DNA from: Hyphomonadaceae bacterium UBA2389 | GTDB taxonomy: Bacteria; Pseudomonadota; Alphaproteobacteria; Caulobacterales; Aquidulcibacteraceae | DNA length: 17,222 bases | NCBI GenBank assembly: GCA_002343395.1 | Contig: DDSN01000119.1 | Coordinates: 1-17,222 of the forward strand | Direction of reading: 5' to 3' | Shown here: one piece after another, positions 7,411 to 15,488 of the stretch | Position numbering within the stretch: position 1 is the first letter of the stretch | Layout: every line of letters begins with the position of its first letter | Notes under the pieces: model-generated | What the model saw: the letters and a program-made list of their open reading frames with translations, nothing else | What the model was told of the DNA's origin: nothing | The model's database searches: none | Made by a program: the position numbers and the translations under genes

Positions 7411-8558
7411 GCGCGGCGTGGCCGACGGCTCGCATGGGCGACATAGCGCCGCTCGTGCGGCGGCCCGTGGAGGCCGTTGCGGACAAGAATTTTCGCGAGA
7501 TCGGCATACGCTCTTTTGGCAAAGGAGTATTCCACAAGCCGCCAACGACAGGGCTTGAAATTGGCTCTAAGCGAGTATTCGCCGTCAATCCCGGAGATTT
7601 GCTCTTCAACATAGTCTTCGCTTGGGAGGGCGCTGTTGCGGTCGCGGGGGAAGCGGAGCGTGGCATGATCGGCTCGCACCGTTTCCTCACCTGTGTCGTA
7701 GATGGAAGGCAAGTCGACGCGAAGTTCCTTGGGTATTGGTTTCAACGGGGTGAAGGGCGCGAGACCTTGCAGCGGGCGTCGCCTGGTGGAGCGGGGCGCA
7801 ATCGCACGCTCGGAGTGGATAAGCTCTCTGAAATACGCGTTCCTGTCCCGCCGCTCGACGAGCAGCGCCGCATCGTTGCGCGCATTGAGGCACTCGCTGC
7901 GAAGGTCGAGGAAGCGCGAGGATTGCGGCGAGAGTTGAGGGAAGATACCCAAGCTTTGCCTCGTGCGATTCTTGCCGCTGACAAGTCGGGACGCCGCATT
8001 CGGGTATCCGAGTTTGCCAGCTTGAGGATGCCGGACGTTCGGGTCTCGCCAGTTCAAGAATACCATTTCGCGGGTGTGTACTCTTTTGGCCGCGGTGTTT
8101 TTCGTGGTCTGCGGAAACTAGGCAGCGAATTTGCTTATGAACGACTGACGCGATTGCGGAGCGGGAACTTCACGTACCCAAAACTCATGGCTTGGGAGGG
8201 CGCGCTCGGCATCGCCCCGAAGGAATGCGATGGCCTTGTCGTATCGACGGAGTTTCCGGTTTTCGAGATAGACGAGGCCGTAATGCTGCCTGAGGTGGTT
8301 GACACATACTTTCGATCGCCGGGCGTCTGGCCACACCTCGCTGGCCGGAGTGGCGGCACGAATGTTCGCCGCCGCCGACTCAACCCTGCGGACTTCCTTT
8401 CGCTGGAAATCCCTTGGCCCAGCGACGAAGTGCAGTCTGCAATCAGGAGCGCGGTCAATCGGCTATCGGACGTCGCCAAGCTCCAGGCTGAAACCGCTGC
8501 CGAGTTGGATGCCCTGATGCCCGCCATCCTCGACAAGGCGTTCAAAGGAGAGTTGTGA
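7407..8558 (+). CDS. hsdS: type I specificity subunit, 383 aa, two similar TRDs
   Basis: HsdS reads the split DNA site for both methylation and restriction. The start is GTG at 7407, overlapping the hsdM stop in the string GTGA. TRD1 covers about residues 1-145 and a conserved helical spacer 148-190 (PLDEQRRIVARIEALAAKVEE) follows. TRD2 covers about 200-337 and a second conserved helix 340-383 ends with LMPAILDKAFKGEL, the usual type I ending. The two TRDs resemble each other: SFGKGVF (36-42) against SFGRGVF (226-232), and FAWEGAVAVA (71-80) against MAWEGALGIA (261-270). This suggests recognition halves of similar type. The length is a little short for the family, but both halves look complete. 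The target sequence cannot be told from the protein alone. Confidence 0.94.
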   Translation: MSAAWPTARMGDIAPLVRRPVEAVADKNFREIGIRSFGKGVFHKPPTTGLEIGSKRVFAVNPGDLLFNIVFAWEGAVAVAGEAERGMIGSHRFLTCVVDGRQVDAKFLGYWFQRGEGRETLQRASPGGAGRNRTLGVDKLSEIRVPVPPLDEQRRIVARIEALAAKVEEARGLRRELREDTQALPRAILAADKSGRRIRVSEFASLRMPDVRVSPVQEYHFAGVYSFGRGVFRGLRKLGSEFAYERLTRLRSGNFTYPKLMAWEGALGIAPKECDGLVVSTEFPVFEIDEAVMLPEVVDTYFRSPGVWPHLAGRSGGTNVRRRRLNPADFLSLEIPWPSDEVQSAIRSAVNRLSDVAKLQAETAAELDALMPAILDKAFKGEL

Positions 8559-8815
8559 GCCTATCGGGTGTCGCTCTGCTCCGGATGTCCTCCCAGTAAA
8601 AAGAGCGCTGTCGGGTTGGCAGTGGGCAGGCAGAAGCGGTCGCCCGCAGCTTAGCGTATGCGCGGCAAAGCGGACATGGTCGAGCGCGCCCTTGGTAAGA
8701 CTGAGGTCGCGAAATCAGGTGAGGACGATGACTAGGTTGTTTTCGATTTTGGCCCCGCCTCATCAGCAATTTGTTTGATCGCACGCCCAGCACAGCTCGA
8801 TGCGCCTCGTATTAG
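8559..8815. other. gene-poor gap between hsdS and the IS element
   Basis: I find no recognisable gene here. A 25-codon plus-strand frame at 8658-8735 (MRGKADMVERALGKTEVAKS then an acidic end) has no clear ribosome site and is closed just upstream by a stop; it could be a remnant. A weak 6-bp stem (CGCTCT 8572-8577 with AGAGCG 8602-8607) has too long a loop to be called a terminator. Without the IS, this gap would lead directly to the end of the convergent STAND gene. Confidence 0.4.
8810..8815. repeat. target site duplication TATTAG, left copy
   Basis: TATTAG directly precedes the IS terminal repeat TGCGGATTCCGA and is repeated exactly after the other end at 11372-11377. Six bases is within the 4-8 bp range of IS21-family insertions. 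Confidence 0.88.
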
Positions 8816-8849
8816 TGCGGATTCCGATGACTTCGGCCGGGTATTCCGA
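8816..8849. repeat. IS left end: terminal repeat and second TnpA-type repeat
   Basis: ATTCCGA occurs at 8821-8827 and again at 8843-8849, 22 bp apart, in the orientation opposite to the copies at the other IS end. Repeated ends of this kind in IS21 elements bind the IstA transposase. Confidence 0.65.
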
Positions 8850-8913
8850 GGCGACTTCGACAGGGGCGAGGCGCGTCCAGCGGCGTGACGTTGGCGCGAT
8901 CGACGCCACCTCG

Positions 8914-9648
8914 TCAAGCGGCGCGTTTGCGGCGGCGCAGGCTGTCGCCGGATAGCTCGATCCTGTGGGCGTTGTGGACAAGGCGGTCGAGGATGGCGTC
9001 GGCGTAGGTTGGATCGCCGATAATCTCGTGCCAGCGATCGACGGGTATCTGCGTGGTGACGATCGTGGCGCCGCGGCCGTAGCGTTCCTCGATGATCTCC
9101 AGGATGTCGTGGCGCTTCTGCGCGTCGAGCGCTTCCAGACCCCAGTCATCGAGGATCAGCAGGTTCACGCCGCCGAGCGCGCGCATCACGCGCGGATAGC
9201 GCCCGTCGGCATGGGCGAGCGCCAGATCCTCGAAGAGTTTCGGCGCCCGCTGGTACAGCACCGAGTAGTTGTCGCGGCAGGCCTGGTGTCCGAGCGCGCA
9301 GGCGAGCCACGACTTTCCCACGCCCGTTGGTCCGCTGACGATCACAGCCTCGGCCGCCTTGATCCATGCGCCCTTGAGCAGACTGGCGAAGAGCGTCCGG
9401 TCGAGACCGCGGGCGGCGCGATAGTCGACATCTTCGGGACTGGCCTGATGGCGCAGCCGCGCAAAGCGCAGCCGGGCTTTCAGGCGATGATCGTCGCGCC
9501 AGGTCGCCTCGCGCTCCAGCAGGATGGCCAGCCATTCGCCGTGCGCGAGCGCATCGGCGTCGGCGCGTTCGGCCAGCTCGGCGAAAGCCCTGGCCATGCC
9601 GTGCAGCTTCATCGCTGAAAGCTGTTCCTGGGTCGGATGGGTCAGCAT
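8914..9648 (-). CDS. istB: IS21 helper ATPase IstB, 244 aa
   Basis: IstB is an AAA+ ATPase of the DnaC type that assembles on target DNA and stimulates the IstA transposase. Walker A is GPTGVGKS (106-113) and Walker B is LLILDDWG (163-170). The N-terminal helix bundle (MLTHPTQEQLSAMKLHGMAR) and the following REATWRDDHRLKARLRFARL stretch are typical. The C-terminal RLVHNAHRIELSGDSLR motif and basic end (RRRKRAA) are also typical. The ATG at 9648 was chosen because the family starts here and GAGG, overlapping the istA stop, lies 8 bases upstream; this couples istB to istA translation. A longer frame reaching 9780 only adds antisense-like sequence inside istA. The length is normal and no residue is missing. 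Confidence 0.95.
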   Translation of the reverse strand: MLTHPTQEQLSAMKLHGMARAFAELAERADADALAHGEWLAILLEREATWRDDHRLKARLRFARLRHQASPEDVDYRAARGLDRTLFASLLKGAWIKAAEAVIVSGPTGVGKSWLACALGHQACRDNYSVLYQRAPKLFEDLALAHADGRYPRVMRALGGVNLLILDDWGLEALDAQKRHDILEIIEERYGRGATIVTTQIPVDRWHEIIGDPTYADAILDRLVHNAHRIELSGDSLRRRKRAA

Positions 9649-9658
9649 CGTGATGTCC

Positions 9659-11212
9659 TCAGTTGTAGTAGCGGGGCCCGCGCAGATTGGCGTGAATGAT
9701 CGGCGCGCCTGCGTCCTGGTCCCGCGGGGCTGGCGCGCGCCGATCGAGTTTGTTGTCGAGAATGGAGCGGATCGAGCCATAGCTGCGGGCGCCGATTTCG
9801 AGCCCGCGCTCGCACGCCGCTTCCAGACGTTCAGCGCCGTAGTGATGCGCCAGACGCAGGATGCCGAGACTGGCGCGTATGCCTTGTTCGCGATGACGGC
9901 GGTCTTCGAAGATGCGTCCGATCAGGAGCGCGGTCGCCGGACCGATCCGATCCGCCTCGGCGCGAATCTTGTCGATCGTCCAGCCCGCGAGACTGCGGTG
10001 GTGTTCGGGCATGTGATCGGGCTGGGTGGTGTGGCGACCGACGCCGCCTTCACGCATGTGCGCGGCGATCCGTTCGCCGGCGAGGAAAATTTCGACGCTG
10101 CGGGCGGCGATGCGCACATCGACCTTCTCACGCAGGTGGCGATGGGGGACCGAGTAGTAGTGCCCGTCCACATCGACATGATAGTCGAGCCCCACCCGCC
10201 GCAGTTTCCATTCCGCGAAGACGTACGGATCGACCGGCAGCGCGCGCAGCGCAGCTTTCTCGACAGCGTCGAAGAGCGCGCGCCGGGTCGTGCCCAGCTT
10301 CCTCATGGGACGATTGTTGAGATCGGTCAGCAGCGCGCCGATCGCGCCGTTCAGCTCCGCCAGCGAGGTAAAGACGCGATTGCGCAAACGCGCCAGCACC
10401 CAGCGCTCGACGATCTGCACCGCCACCTCGACCTTGGCCTTGTCCTTCGGCTTGCGCACCCGCGCCGCCAGCACGCCGATGCCGTAGTGGGCCGCGAAGT
10501 CGCCGTAGGTGCGATTGACGCCCGGATCGTAGCGGCACGCCTTGACGATCGCGGCCTTCAGATTGTCGGGCACGACCAGATTGGGCGCGCCGCCGAAGAA
10601 AGCCAGCGCGTTGACGTGGGCGTTCACCCAGTCAGCGGTCGATTGCGTCCAGCTCGCCTCGGCATAGGTCAGGTTGGAGGCGCCGAGCACGGCGACGAAA
10701 ATCTGCGCCGGCCGGGTCATTCCGGTGCGCCGGTCGATCACCACCGGCACGCTGGGACCGGCGTAGTCGACAAACATCTTGTCGCCCGCGACATGGGTCT
10801 GGCGCATGCTCGCCGTCAGGCGGCCGGCAAACGCCTGATAGAGTTCACAGAAGCGGCTGTAGCCGTAGGCGTCGTCGCCCGCCGCGGTCCGGTACTCTTC
10901 CCAGACCAGCATCAGCGTCACGTGCGGGCGCTTCAGCTCCAGATGGATCGCCGCCCAGTCCGGCTCCGCCCGCCGGCGCACGCCGCGATGCGAGGACGCA
11001 CCGCCACGGGCGAATAACGCCTGCGCCAGCGCCGCGTCCGTCATCTCCGGACCCAACGGCCAGGCGATGCCCAACGCCGCCGCTCGACCTCGCAAACGCG
11101 CCACCGTCGAGCGCGCCAGATTGACCACCTGCGATATCCGCCGGTCGCTCGCGCCCGCGGCTATCAAACGAAGGATTTCCTTGGCTTCCTTCATCGCCGG
11201 CTTCCCCTGCAT
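9659..11212 (-). CDS. istA: IS21 transposase IstA, 517 aa
   Basis: IstA is the DDE transposase that cuts and joins the IS ends. Residues about 8-45 form a helix-turn-helix (KEILRLIAAGASDRRISQVV, then NLARSTVARL) that binds the terminal repeats. The RNase H-like core shows D149 (FVDYAG), D216 (VVPDNLK) and E262 (KAKVEVAV), the complete DDE triad. A C-terminal beta-rich and helical part (HYYSVPH, about 350-485) is standard for IS21. The gene ends 10 bases before istB. Two starts are possible: 11212, used here, with GAGGGG 5 bases upstream, and the Met codon at residue 7 with AGGGGA in front. The GAGGGG is locked in a hairpin (11218-11234), which may keep expression low. Confidence 0.95.
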   Translation of the reverse strand: MQGKPAMKEAKEILRLIAAGASDRRISQVVNLARSTVARLRGRAAALGIAWPLGPEMTDAALAQALFARGGASSHRGVRRRAEPDWAAIHLELKRPHVTLMLVWEEYRTAAGDDAYGYSRFCELYQAFAGRLTASMRQTHVAGDKMFVDYAGPSVPVVIDRRTGMTRPAQIFVAVLGASNLTYAEASWTQSTADWVNAHVNALAFFGGAPNLVVPDNLKAAIVKACRYDPGVNRTYGDFAAHYGIGVLAARVRKPKDKAKVEVAVQIVERWVLARLRNRVFTSLAELNGAIGALLTDLNNRPMRKLGTTRRALFDAVEKAALRALPVDPYVFAEWKLRRVGLDYHVDVDGHYYSVPHRHLREKVDVRIAARSVEIFLAGERIAAHMREGGVGRHTTQPDHMPEHHRSLAGWTIDKIRAEADRIGPATALLIGRIFEDRRHREQGIRASLGILRLAHHYGAERLEAACERGLEIGARSYGSIRSILDNKLDRRAPAPRDQDAGAPIIHANLRGPRYYN

Positions 11213-11217
11213 CTGAA

Positions 11218-11234
11218 CCCCTCTCTTCGAGGGG
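11218..11234 (-). promoter_or_regulatory. hairpin covering the istA ribosome binding site
   Basis: On the minus strand the leader reads CCCCTC, loop GAAGA, GAGGGG, then TTCAG and ATG. The 3' arm of the perfect 6-bp stem is the Shine-Dalgarno sequence of istA. Closed, it would hide the site; other IS elements (for example IS10 and IS50) use such structures to stop expression from outside promoters. Confidence 0.5.
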
Positions 11235-11288
11235 CGGAGGCTAGCCGGACGCGCCTGCGATCAGACCTCCGGGGTGGCCGATCTCACT

Positions 11289-11371
11289 TCGGAATCGGCG
11301 GCCGAGGTCGGTTCGGAATACCCTGTCGAAGTCACTTCGGAATCAGTGGCCGAGGCATGTCGGAATCCGCA
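11289..11371. repeat. IS right end: four TCGGAAT repeats at 23-24 bp spacing
   Basis: TCGGAAT occurs at 11289-11295, 11313-11319, 11337-11343 and 11360-11366, giving steps of 24, 24 and 23 bp. Parts of the spacers are also alike (GGCCGAGG twice, TGTCGAAG once). The last copy is in the terminal repeat. They are probable IstA binding sites on the istA promoter side. Confidence 0.7.
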
Positions 11372-11377
11372 TATTAG
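11372..11377. repeat. target site duplication TATTAG, right copy
   Basis: This is the exact repeat of 8810-8815 and directly follows the IS end TCGGAATCCGCA. The perfect match suggests a simple and fairly recent insertion. Confidence 0.88.
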
Positions 11378-11393
11378 TCATGATCATTTTGAG

Positions 11394-14300
11394 TCAGATG
11401 ACCGGCGCGATCTTCTTGGGTGTTGCGTCCAGCACGTCAAATTGAAGCAAGCCGGCACTTGCGTACAGGCCCCGCAGCGCATCAAGCAGTTCAGCCGCAG
11501 AGGTTGGCCTGGGAAGTCCGTTGGGCGCTGTCGGAACCGATCGACCCATTGTTTGTCCGCCAAGCCAAAGCACGACGTAGAGCCCGCGTCCTTGCGCCTC
11601 CGGGTCTATTGAATATAGGCGCTCAAGCTGTGCGCTGGGAGCGCTCCAAAGCTTCGCATGCGTTTCGAGTTTGATCTCAATAGGAAGCTTCATTGCTTCG
11701 GACAGTGCGGCGATATCGACTTCCTTGTCGTCGGCGACATGGAGTTCAGGCAGGAGACGAACGCCGAAGGATTTCAGGCGGGCGCGTAGATCATCTAGCA
11801 ATCGGTCTCGGCATTCTTCCTCGCCCTTGTGACCGCCCATGGTCGCGCGGCCATGGCTGTCTGTGTTCCAGAACTTGCGCCAGCCATCCGTATCGCCGCT
11901 CTGATAGTCCGCCGAAAGCTCTTCGAGGTGGCCGATCGTCAGCGCCGCGAGATCGTCAATATTGGCTGGCGGACCATTGCGCAGGGCGGCAGCGACGGCG
12001 ACCGGAGAGGAATGCTTAAAGCCGCGCTCGCGAACAATCTTACTGCGCCCCTCAGCAGCATGAAGAATGTCATCGCGATAAGTCGAAAGGTCTGGATTAT
12101 TGATCAGTCGGCTCAGCGCCGCAGCGGCATCATCGCCATAGTCCGCAGCTATGCGGGACACGCAACCCTTCACAAAATCATCAACCTCTGTGCCGGTCCG
12201 CCTTCGCCGCGAAAGAGTTGAGTTGCGGGGATTGGGGAAAATGTGACCGAACAGCCGAGCGGCGCGCTCCAACGACGCCAAGTCTAAGGAAGAGCTCGCG
12301 GCTTTCCGCCGCCGATCAGGAAATATCACCGAGATTGATGATCGCGCGTTGTTCACGCCATGCTCGGGGTCGCGCAATTGCGTTTCGAGACGCGTCGTGT
12401 AGGCGTCCGGATTCAGCAGATAGCCGACAGTGATCCAGATCGTTCGCTGAGCTGGCTCAAGATCGGGAACGTCGAGGGCGAGTTCAACCAGCGGCATGAG
12501 ATCGCTGCTCCCTGTGCCGCCATGGATCGCCGCCAAAACCAAATCGGTTAAGATCTGAAGAGGTGCATTGAGCTTAGCCCTGAGCAAGCGCGGCGCAATC
12601 AACGCGGCGACGCGGCTGTACCCCGCATAGTTTGCAAGCGCGTAGGAGCCCTGAATGTGATTGGCGCCCGCTTCCAGCAGCGGGGTCATGTAGCGCGTCA
12701 ACGCGTCGGCAACGGCGTCTGGCGCTGCCGTTGCGACGCTTTCGTCCAGGGATTCTCGATCGTCGTCCTTTTCAAGATCGTCCGTAATGCTGCCGCCATG
12801 CATGTGGCCGATAAAGATGCTGGCGAGCCGCTCTCGCGGAAATGCAGCGACGAGCTTATCGGCGCTTTGGTTGATCTCTGGGGTACGCCAATATAATTCC
12901 ACGGCCGCGGCGACTGCCGTTGTGAGATAGAGAGTCTGATTGTTTGCAGCGTGCTCCGCTGTTTCCTCCGGCGTGGGAAGAGCGCCTTCAAACAGATAGC
13001 GTTGAAGCGCTGCCTCAGCTTCGGCGGCGAGTTCGTCTCCGAGCGCCTCTTGCAGGCGCCCTCTTAGCGGCTTGGGCTCCTTGTTTTCGTTGCTACGCGC
13101 AAACAGGAGCCCCGACAGAAGGAAGAGAGGATGGGGCGCAGTGCCAGCGCCGATCCCCGCGAGGTTCTCGCGGATGTAGGCGATGCGGTCGGCTTTTTGG
13201 CGAAGCTCGCGCCGTTTGCGGTCCGTTTCATGGGCGCGTTGCTTTTCGAGGTGTCCGAGCGAGGACTGCGTGAGGAAATTGCGAGCCTTGTTGTAGTCGC
13301 CGGCACGACCTGTGAGGGCGAGGAGGGCGGCGAAGTCCGTTTCGGGCAATGGCATAACCGCCCGCGCGAGACGGGCGACGAACCAAAGCACCTCTGGGCC
13401 ACGCTGCGGATCATCTTCGGCAAGCGAGGCGATGTCGCGAACGAGCTGGACGGTGAGGTCCAGGCCGAGTGGCGCGTCATAAACAGCGTCGCTTAGGCGA
13501 TTCCATAGCCGGTTGGTCGGCGTGTCATCCACGAAGAGGCGCAAATAGGCGAGTTGGAAGCCTTCGGTGCTTACAATGTGCTTTCGTACCGCGGATACGA
13601 CTTCTCGCTCCTCATCGAACAATGAGTGACCAAGCGTCGGCAGCCATCGATGGAGGCGGGCGGGTGTGATCGCTTGCGGACGAACGGCGAGCAATCGGCG
13701 CAGCGCGGCGAAGGCTGCGTGTGAAAGCTCATCGGCTCCGTGGTGCTCGGGCGGATTGGTCGCCGCCAGTGCGTCAAGAAACTCCTCCAGCCGGTCGGTG
13801 GGCGTTAACCGACCAATTTGACCACCGGCCATGATGCCGACATCGGCGCTGTCGCGTCGAACGGCGGCCAAAACCAGGTTCGCCAGCTCGGACACGTCGA
13901 TCGCTGCTGAGAAGCGCGATTGCAGGATCGCCAATCGAACCTGCAAGTCGTGATCGTTGCCGGCTGCATTGACCTGCGAAAACAATCTCGCGCCAATGGC
14001 GTTGTCCACGTCGCCGCAGCGCGCCAACGCGTCCACCGCGTCGGTGCGCACGAGATACGGTTCTGCGGTGCTGAGAGCCAATGCAGCCAGGACGTCGGTG
14101 AACCCCGAGGGCGTCTCCTTGCCGTAGGTCAGCGCATTGAGAACCGCGGCCTTGAAATGTGGCGGTGTGGTAGGATCGGACAACTCCGTGCGAAACCTCG
14201 CCCACATGCTCGGACGAGATAGTGCGCCCCATGGTTCATCGGAACGATATTCGGCGAGGATCCAGGGATCCTTATGGCGCGCGCGTTCGTCCAGCGCATC

Positions 14301-15455
14301 CATGAGCGCGCCCAGGACGGTATCGGAAAAGAGCGTCGGGTCGCCCTGCATCACAACAGCGACGGGGTCGGTTGCAACGAGCGCCGCCGCCGTCTGCTCG
14401 TCTGCGAGCGAGCACACCCACGAGAAGAGTCCTCGCAGCGAAGCGAGCGTGCCCCCGTCGTGGCCGGTGATCAACGAAAGAGCGCGCCGGCTTGGAATTC
14501 CGTTGCCGACGCGCTCGGCGATCCAGCGCCCAGCCAGATATTCGGCGGTGGTGCGGTGGTTCGGCGCGAACACGTCCTGATCGAGCGTGGCAAAGAGGCG
14601 CCTCCCGAGCGCAGCATGGGTGGATTTCGGAGGCGCAGGCACTGTGCGCGCGTCGAGGACGTCTTCGTCTGGGCTCTCTGTGCGCGCTATGCCGAAACAA
14701 TCGGAGATCATATACGTCGCGCAAATTGCGCCGGCCGCTTCGGAGACCTCCGAAACGGTGATGTCTTCGGCGACTTGTGCGTGAACGTCGTTAGACTCGG
14801 CCGCCTGCACCGCGATCGCCTGCCGAAAGAGGTCGGATTTTGTTGCGGGCCAACCGGATTTGACGGCGTCGGCAAGGAGCCGGACGAGTTCGGGATTGAG
14901 CAGCAATTCTTGAAGACCGCGGCGTTCGGCCTCTGCGATCAGCTGCTCAGGCTTTGTTGTGAACGCGGAAGCGACTGCGACAGCGTCCTCACGAGACAAT
15001 GGCAGCAGCTGCACGATGGCGAGGTCGTCATAGCCCACATTCTCTACGATGCGGGTCCGGTCAATTTCGCCGAACCAATCGCCAGAGCGGCAAGTCATGA
15101 CGAAATTCGGAAGTCCGAATGCTTCAAGTTTGCCGAGGATCCGCTCCAACGTGGAGCCGTGCCGGTCTCCCGCGCGCGCTTCGTCTAATCCGTCGATGAG
15201 GACGGCGGCCGCGTTTGGGGACACTTCCTGTGCGAGAAAGCGGCGGGCGCGGAAGTAACGACGGCCGAATACCTCCAGCGACCGGAGCAGGACGGTCTTG
15301 CCCATCCCCGGTTCGGCGAGAATGACCACGGCTTTGTGTTGAAGAAAGTCGTCTATGTCGCTGGATTGGCTTCGCTCGCCCGGTGCCTTTATGAGGGACA
15401 GACGTCGTTTAATCGGCGTTGGATTAGCCATGCTTGGCATCCATGCGGCGCGCAT
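11394..15455 (-). CDS. large STAND/NACHT-like NTPase with C-terminal PD-(D/E)xK signature, 1353 aa
   Basis: The N-terminal part is a P-loop NTPase of the STAND type. Walker A EPGMGKTV is at 48-55, Walker B VLIDGLDEA at 85-93, an Arg-containing sensor-like TCRSGDW at 121-127 and an NHRTTAEYLAGRW stretch at 299-311, as seen after the NACHT module. From about 320 to 1200 the protein is helical and Leu/Ala-rich, with HEAT-like stretches (for example LVRTDAVDALARCGDVDNA); this is where a sensor region is expected. The last 130 residues show EVD (D1247), E1260-I-K1262 and Q1276LxxLY, a PD-(D/E)xK nuclease pattern. Known bacterial STAND defence proteins (Avs and bNACHT types) sense phage proteins and activate an effector, usually at the N terminus; here it appears to be at the C terminus. 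The start is uncertain: ATGs at 15455, 15440 and 15431 are in frame and none has a good ribosome site. It lies 33 bases after the 248-aa gene. Confidence 0.85.
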   Translation of the reverse strand: MRAAWMPSMANPTPIKRRLSLIKAPGERSQSSDIDDFLQHKAVVILAEPGMGKTVLLRSLEVFGRRYFRARRFLAQEVSPNAAAVLIDGLDEARAGDRHGSTLERILGKLEAFGLPNFVMTCRSGDWFGEIDRTRIVENVGYDDLAIVQLLPLSREDAVAVASAFTTKPEQLIAEAERRGLQELLLNPELVRLLADAVKSGWPATKSDLFRQAIAVQAAESNDVHAQVAEDITVSEVSEAAGAICATYMISDCFGIARTESPDEDVLDARTVPAPPKSTHAALGRRLFATLDQDVFAPNHRTTAEYLAGRWIAERVGNGIPSRRALSLITGHDGGTLASLRGLFSWVCSLADEQTAAALVATDPVAVVMQGDPTLFSDTVLGALMDALDERARHKDPWILAEYRSDEPWGALSRPSMWARFRTELSDPTTPPHFKAAVLNALTYGKETPSGFTDVLAALALSTAEPYLVRTDAVDALARCGDVDNAIGARLFSQVNAAGNDHDLQVRLAILQSRFSAAIDVSELANLVLAAVRRDSADVGIMAGGQIGRLTPTDRLEEFLDALAATNPPEHHGADELSHAAFAALRRLLAVRPQAITPARLHRWLPTLGHSLFDEEREVVSAVRKHIVSTEGFQLAYLRLFVDDTPTNRLWNRLSDAVYDAPLGLDLTVQLVRDIASLAEDDPQRGPEVLWFVARLARAVMPLPETDFAALLALTGRAGDYNKARNFLTQSSLGHLEKQRAHETDRKRRELRQKADRIAYIRENLAGIGAGTAPHPLFLLSGLLFARSNENKEPKPLRGRLQEALGDELAAEAEAALQRYLFEGALPTPEETAEHAANNQTLYLTTAVAAAVELYWRTPEINQSADKLVAAFPRERLASIFIGHMHGGSITDDLEKDDDRESLDESVATAAPDAVADALTRYMTPLLEAGANHIQGSYALANYAGYSRVAALIAPRLLRAKLNAPLQILTDLVLAAIHGGTGSSDLMPLVELALDVPDLEPAQRTIWITVGYLLNPDAYTTRLETQLRDPEHGVNNARSSISVIFPDRRRKAASSSLDLASLERAARLFGHIFPNPRNSTLSRRRRTGTEVDDFVKGCVSRIAADYGDDAAAALSRLINNPDLSTYRDDILHAAEGRSKIVRERGFKHSSPVAVAAALRNGPPANIDDLAALTIGHLEELSADYQSGDTDGWRKFWNTDSHGRATMGGHKGEEECRDRLLDDLRARLKSFGVRLLPELHVADDKEVDIAALSEAMKLPIEIKLETHAKLWSAPSAQLERLYSIDPEAQGRGLYVVLWLGGQTMGRSVPTAPNGLPRPTSAAELLDALRGLYASAGLLQFDVLDATPKKIAPVI

Positions 15456-15488
15456 AGCTAGCGTTTGATGCGAAGGAGCGGGCGGTTT

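Larger units (their letters stand above)
8816..11371 (-). mobile_element. IS21-family insertion sequence, complete, 2556 bp
   Basis: The ends are the perfect 12-bp inverted repeats TGCGGATTCCGA (8816-8827) and TCGGAATCCGCA (11360-11371), starting TG and ending CA. Similarity between the ends continues imperfectly inward (CTTCGGCC against CCTCGGCC, then TTCGACAGGG). Both are flanked by TATTAG. Inside are istA then istB on the minus strand, the defining IS21 pair. Extra TCGGAAT copies lie near both ends. Both genes are open and keep their key motifs, so the element is probably functional. It lies 16 bases beyond the STAND gene stop and 257 bases beyond the hsdS stop, so it disrupts no gene I can recognise. 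Confidence 0.93.

Noticed and set aside
7323..8066. 247-codon minus-strand open frame
   Set aside because: Antisense to the end of hsdM and the first half of hsdS; no known motif.
754..8558. A BREX, DISARM or Dnd type system built from these genes
   Set aside because: No PglX/PglZ, BrxC, DrmA/B or Dnd genes are seen. The central genes are a standard hsdRMS set; the DUF2130-ParB pair is separate from it by 282 bases.
8658..8735. Possible 25-aa peptide before the IS element
   Set aside because: No clear ribosome site and no family resemblance; mentioned only as a possible remnant.
9649..9780. N-terminal extension of IstB
   Set aside because: It would lie wholly inside istA in another frame; the ATG at 9648 fits family length and has a Shine-Dalgarno.
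9524..11017. 497-codon plus-strand open frame
   Set aside because: It lies antisense to istA, which has a full DDE triad and HTH. The translation is rich in Arg, Ala, Val and Asp with no known motif, as expected for the shadow of a GC-rich gene.
14274..15188. 304-codon plus-strand open frame
   Set aside because: Antisense to the P-loop part of the STAND gene, whose Walker motifs prove the minus-strand frame.
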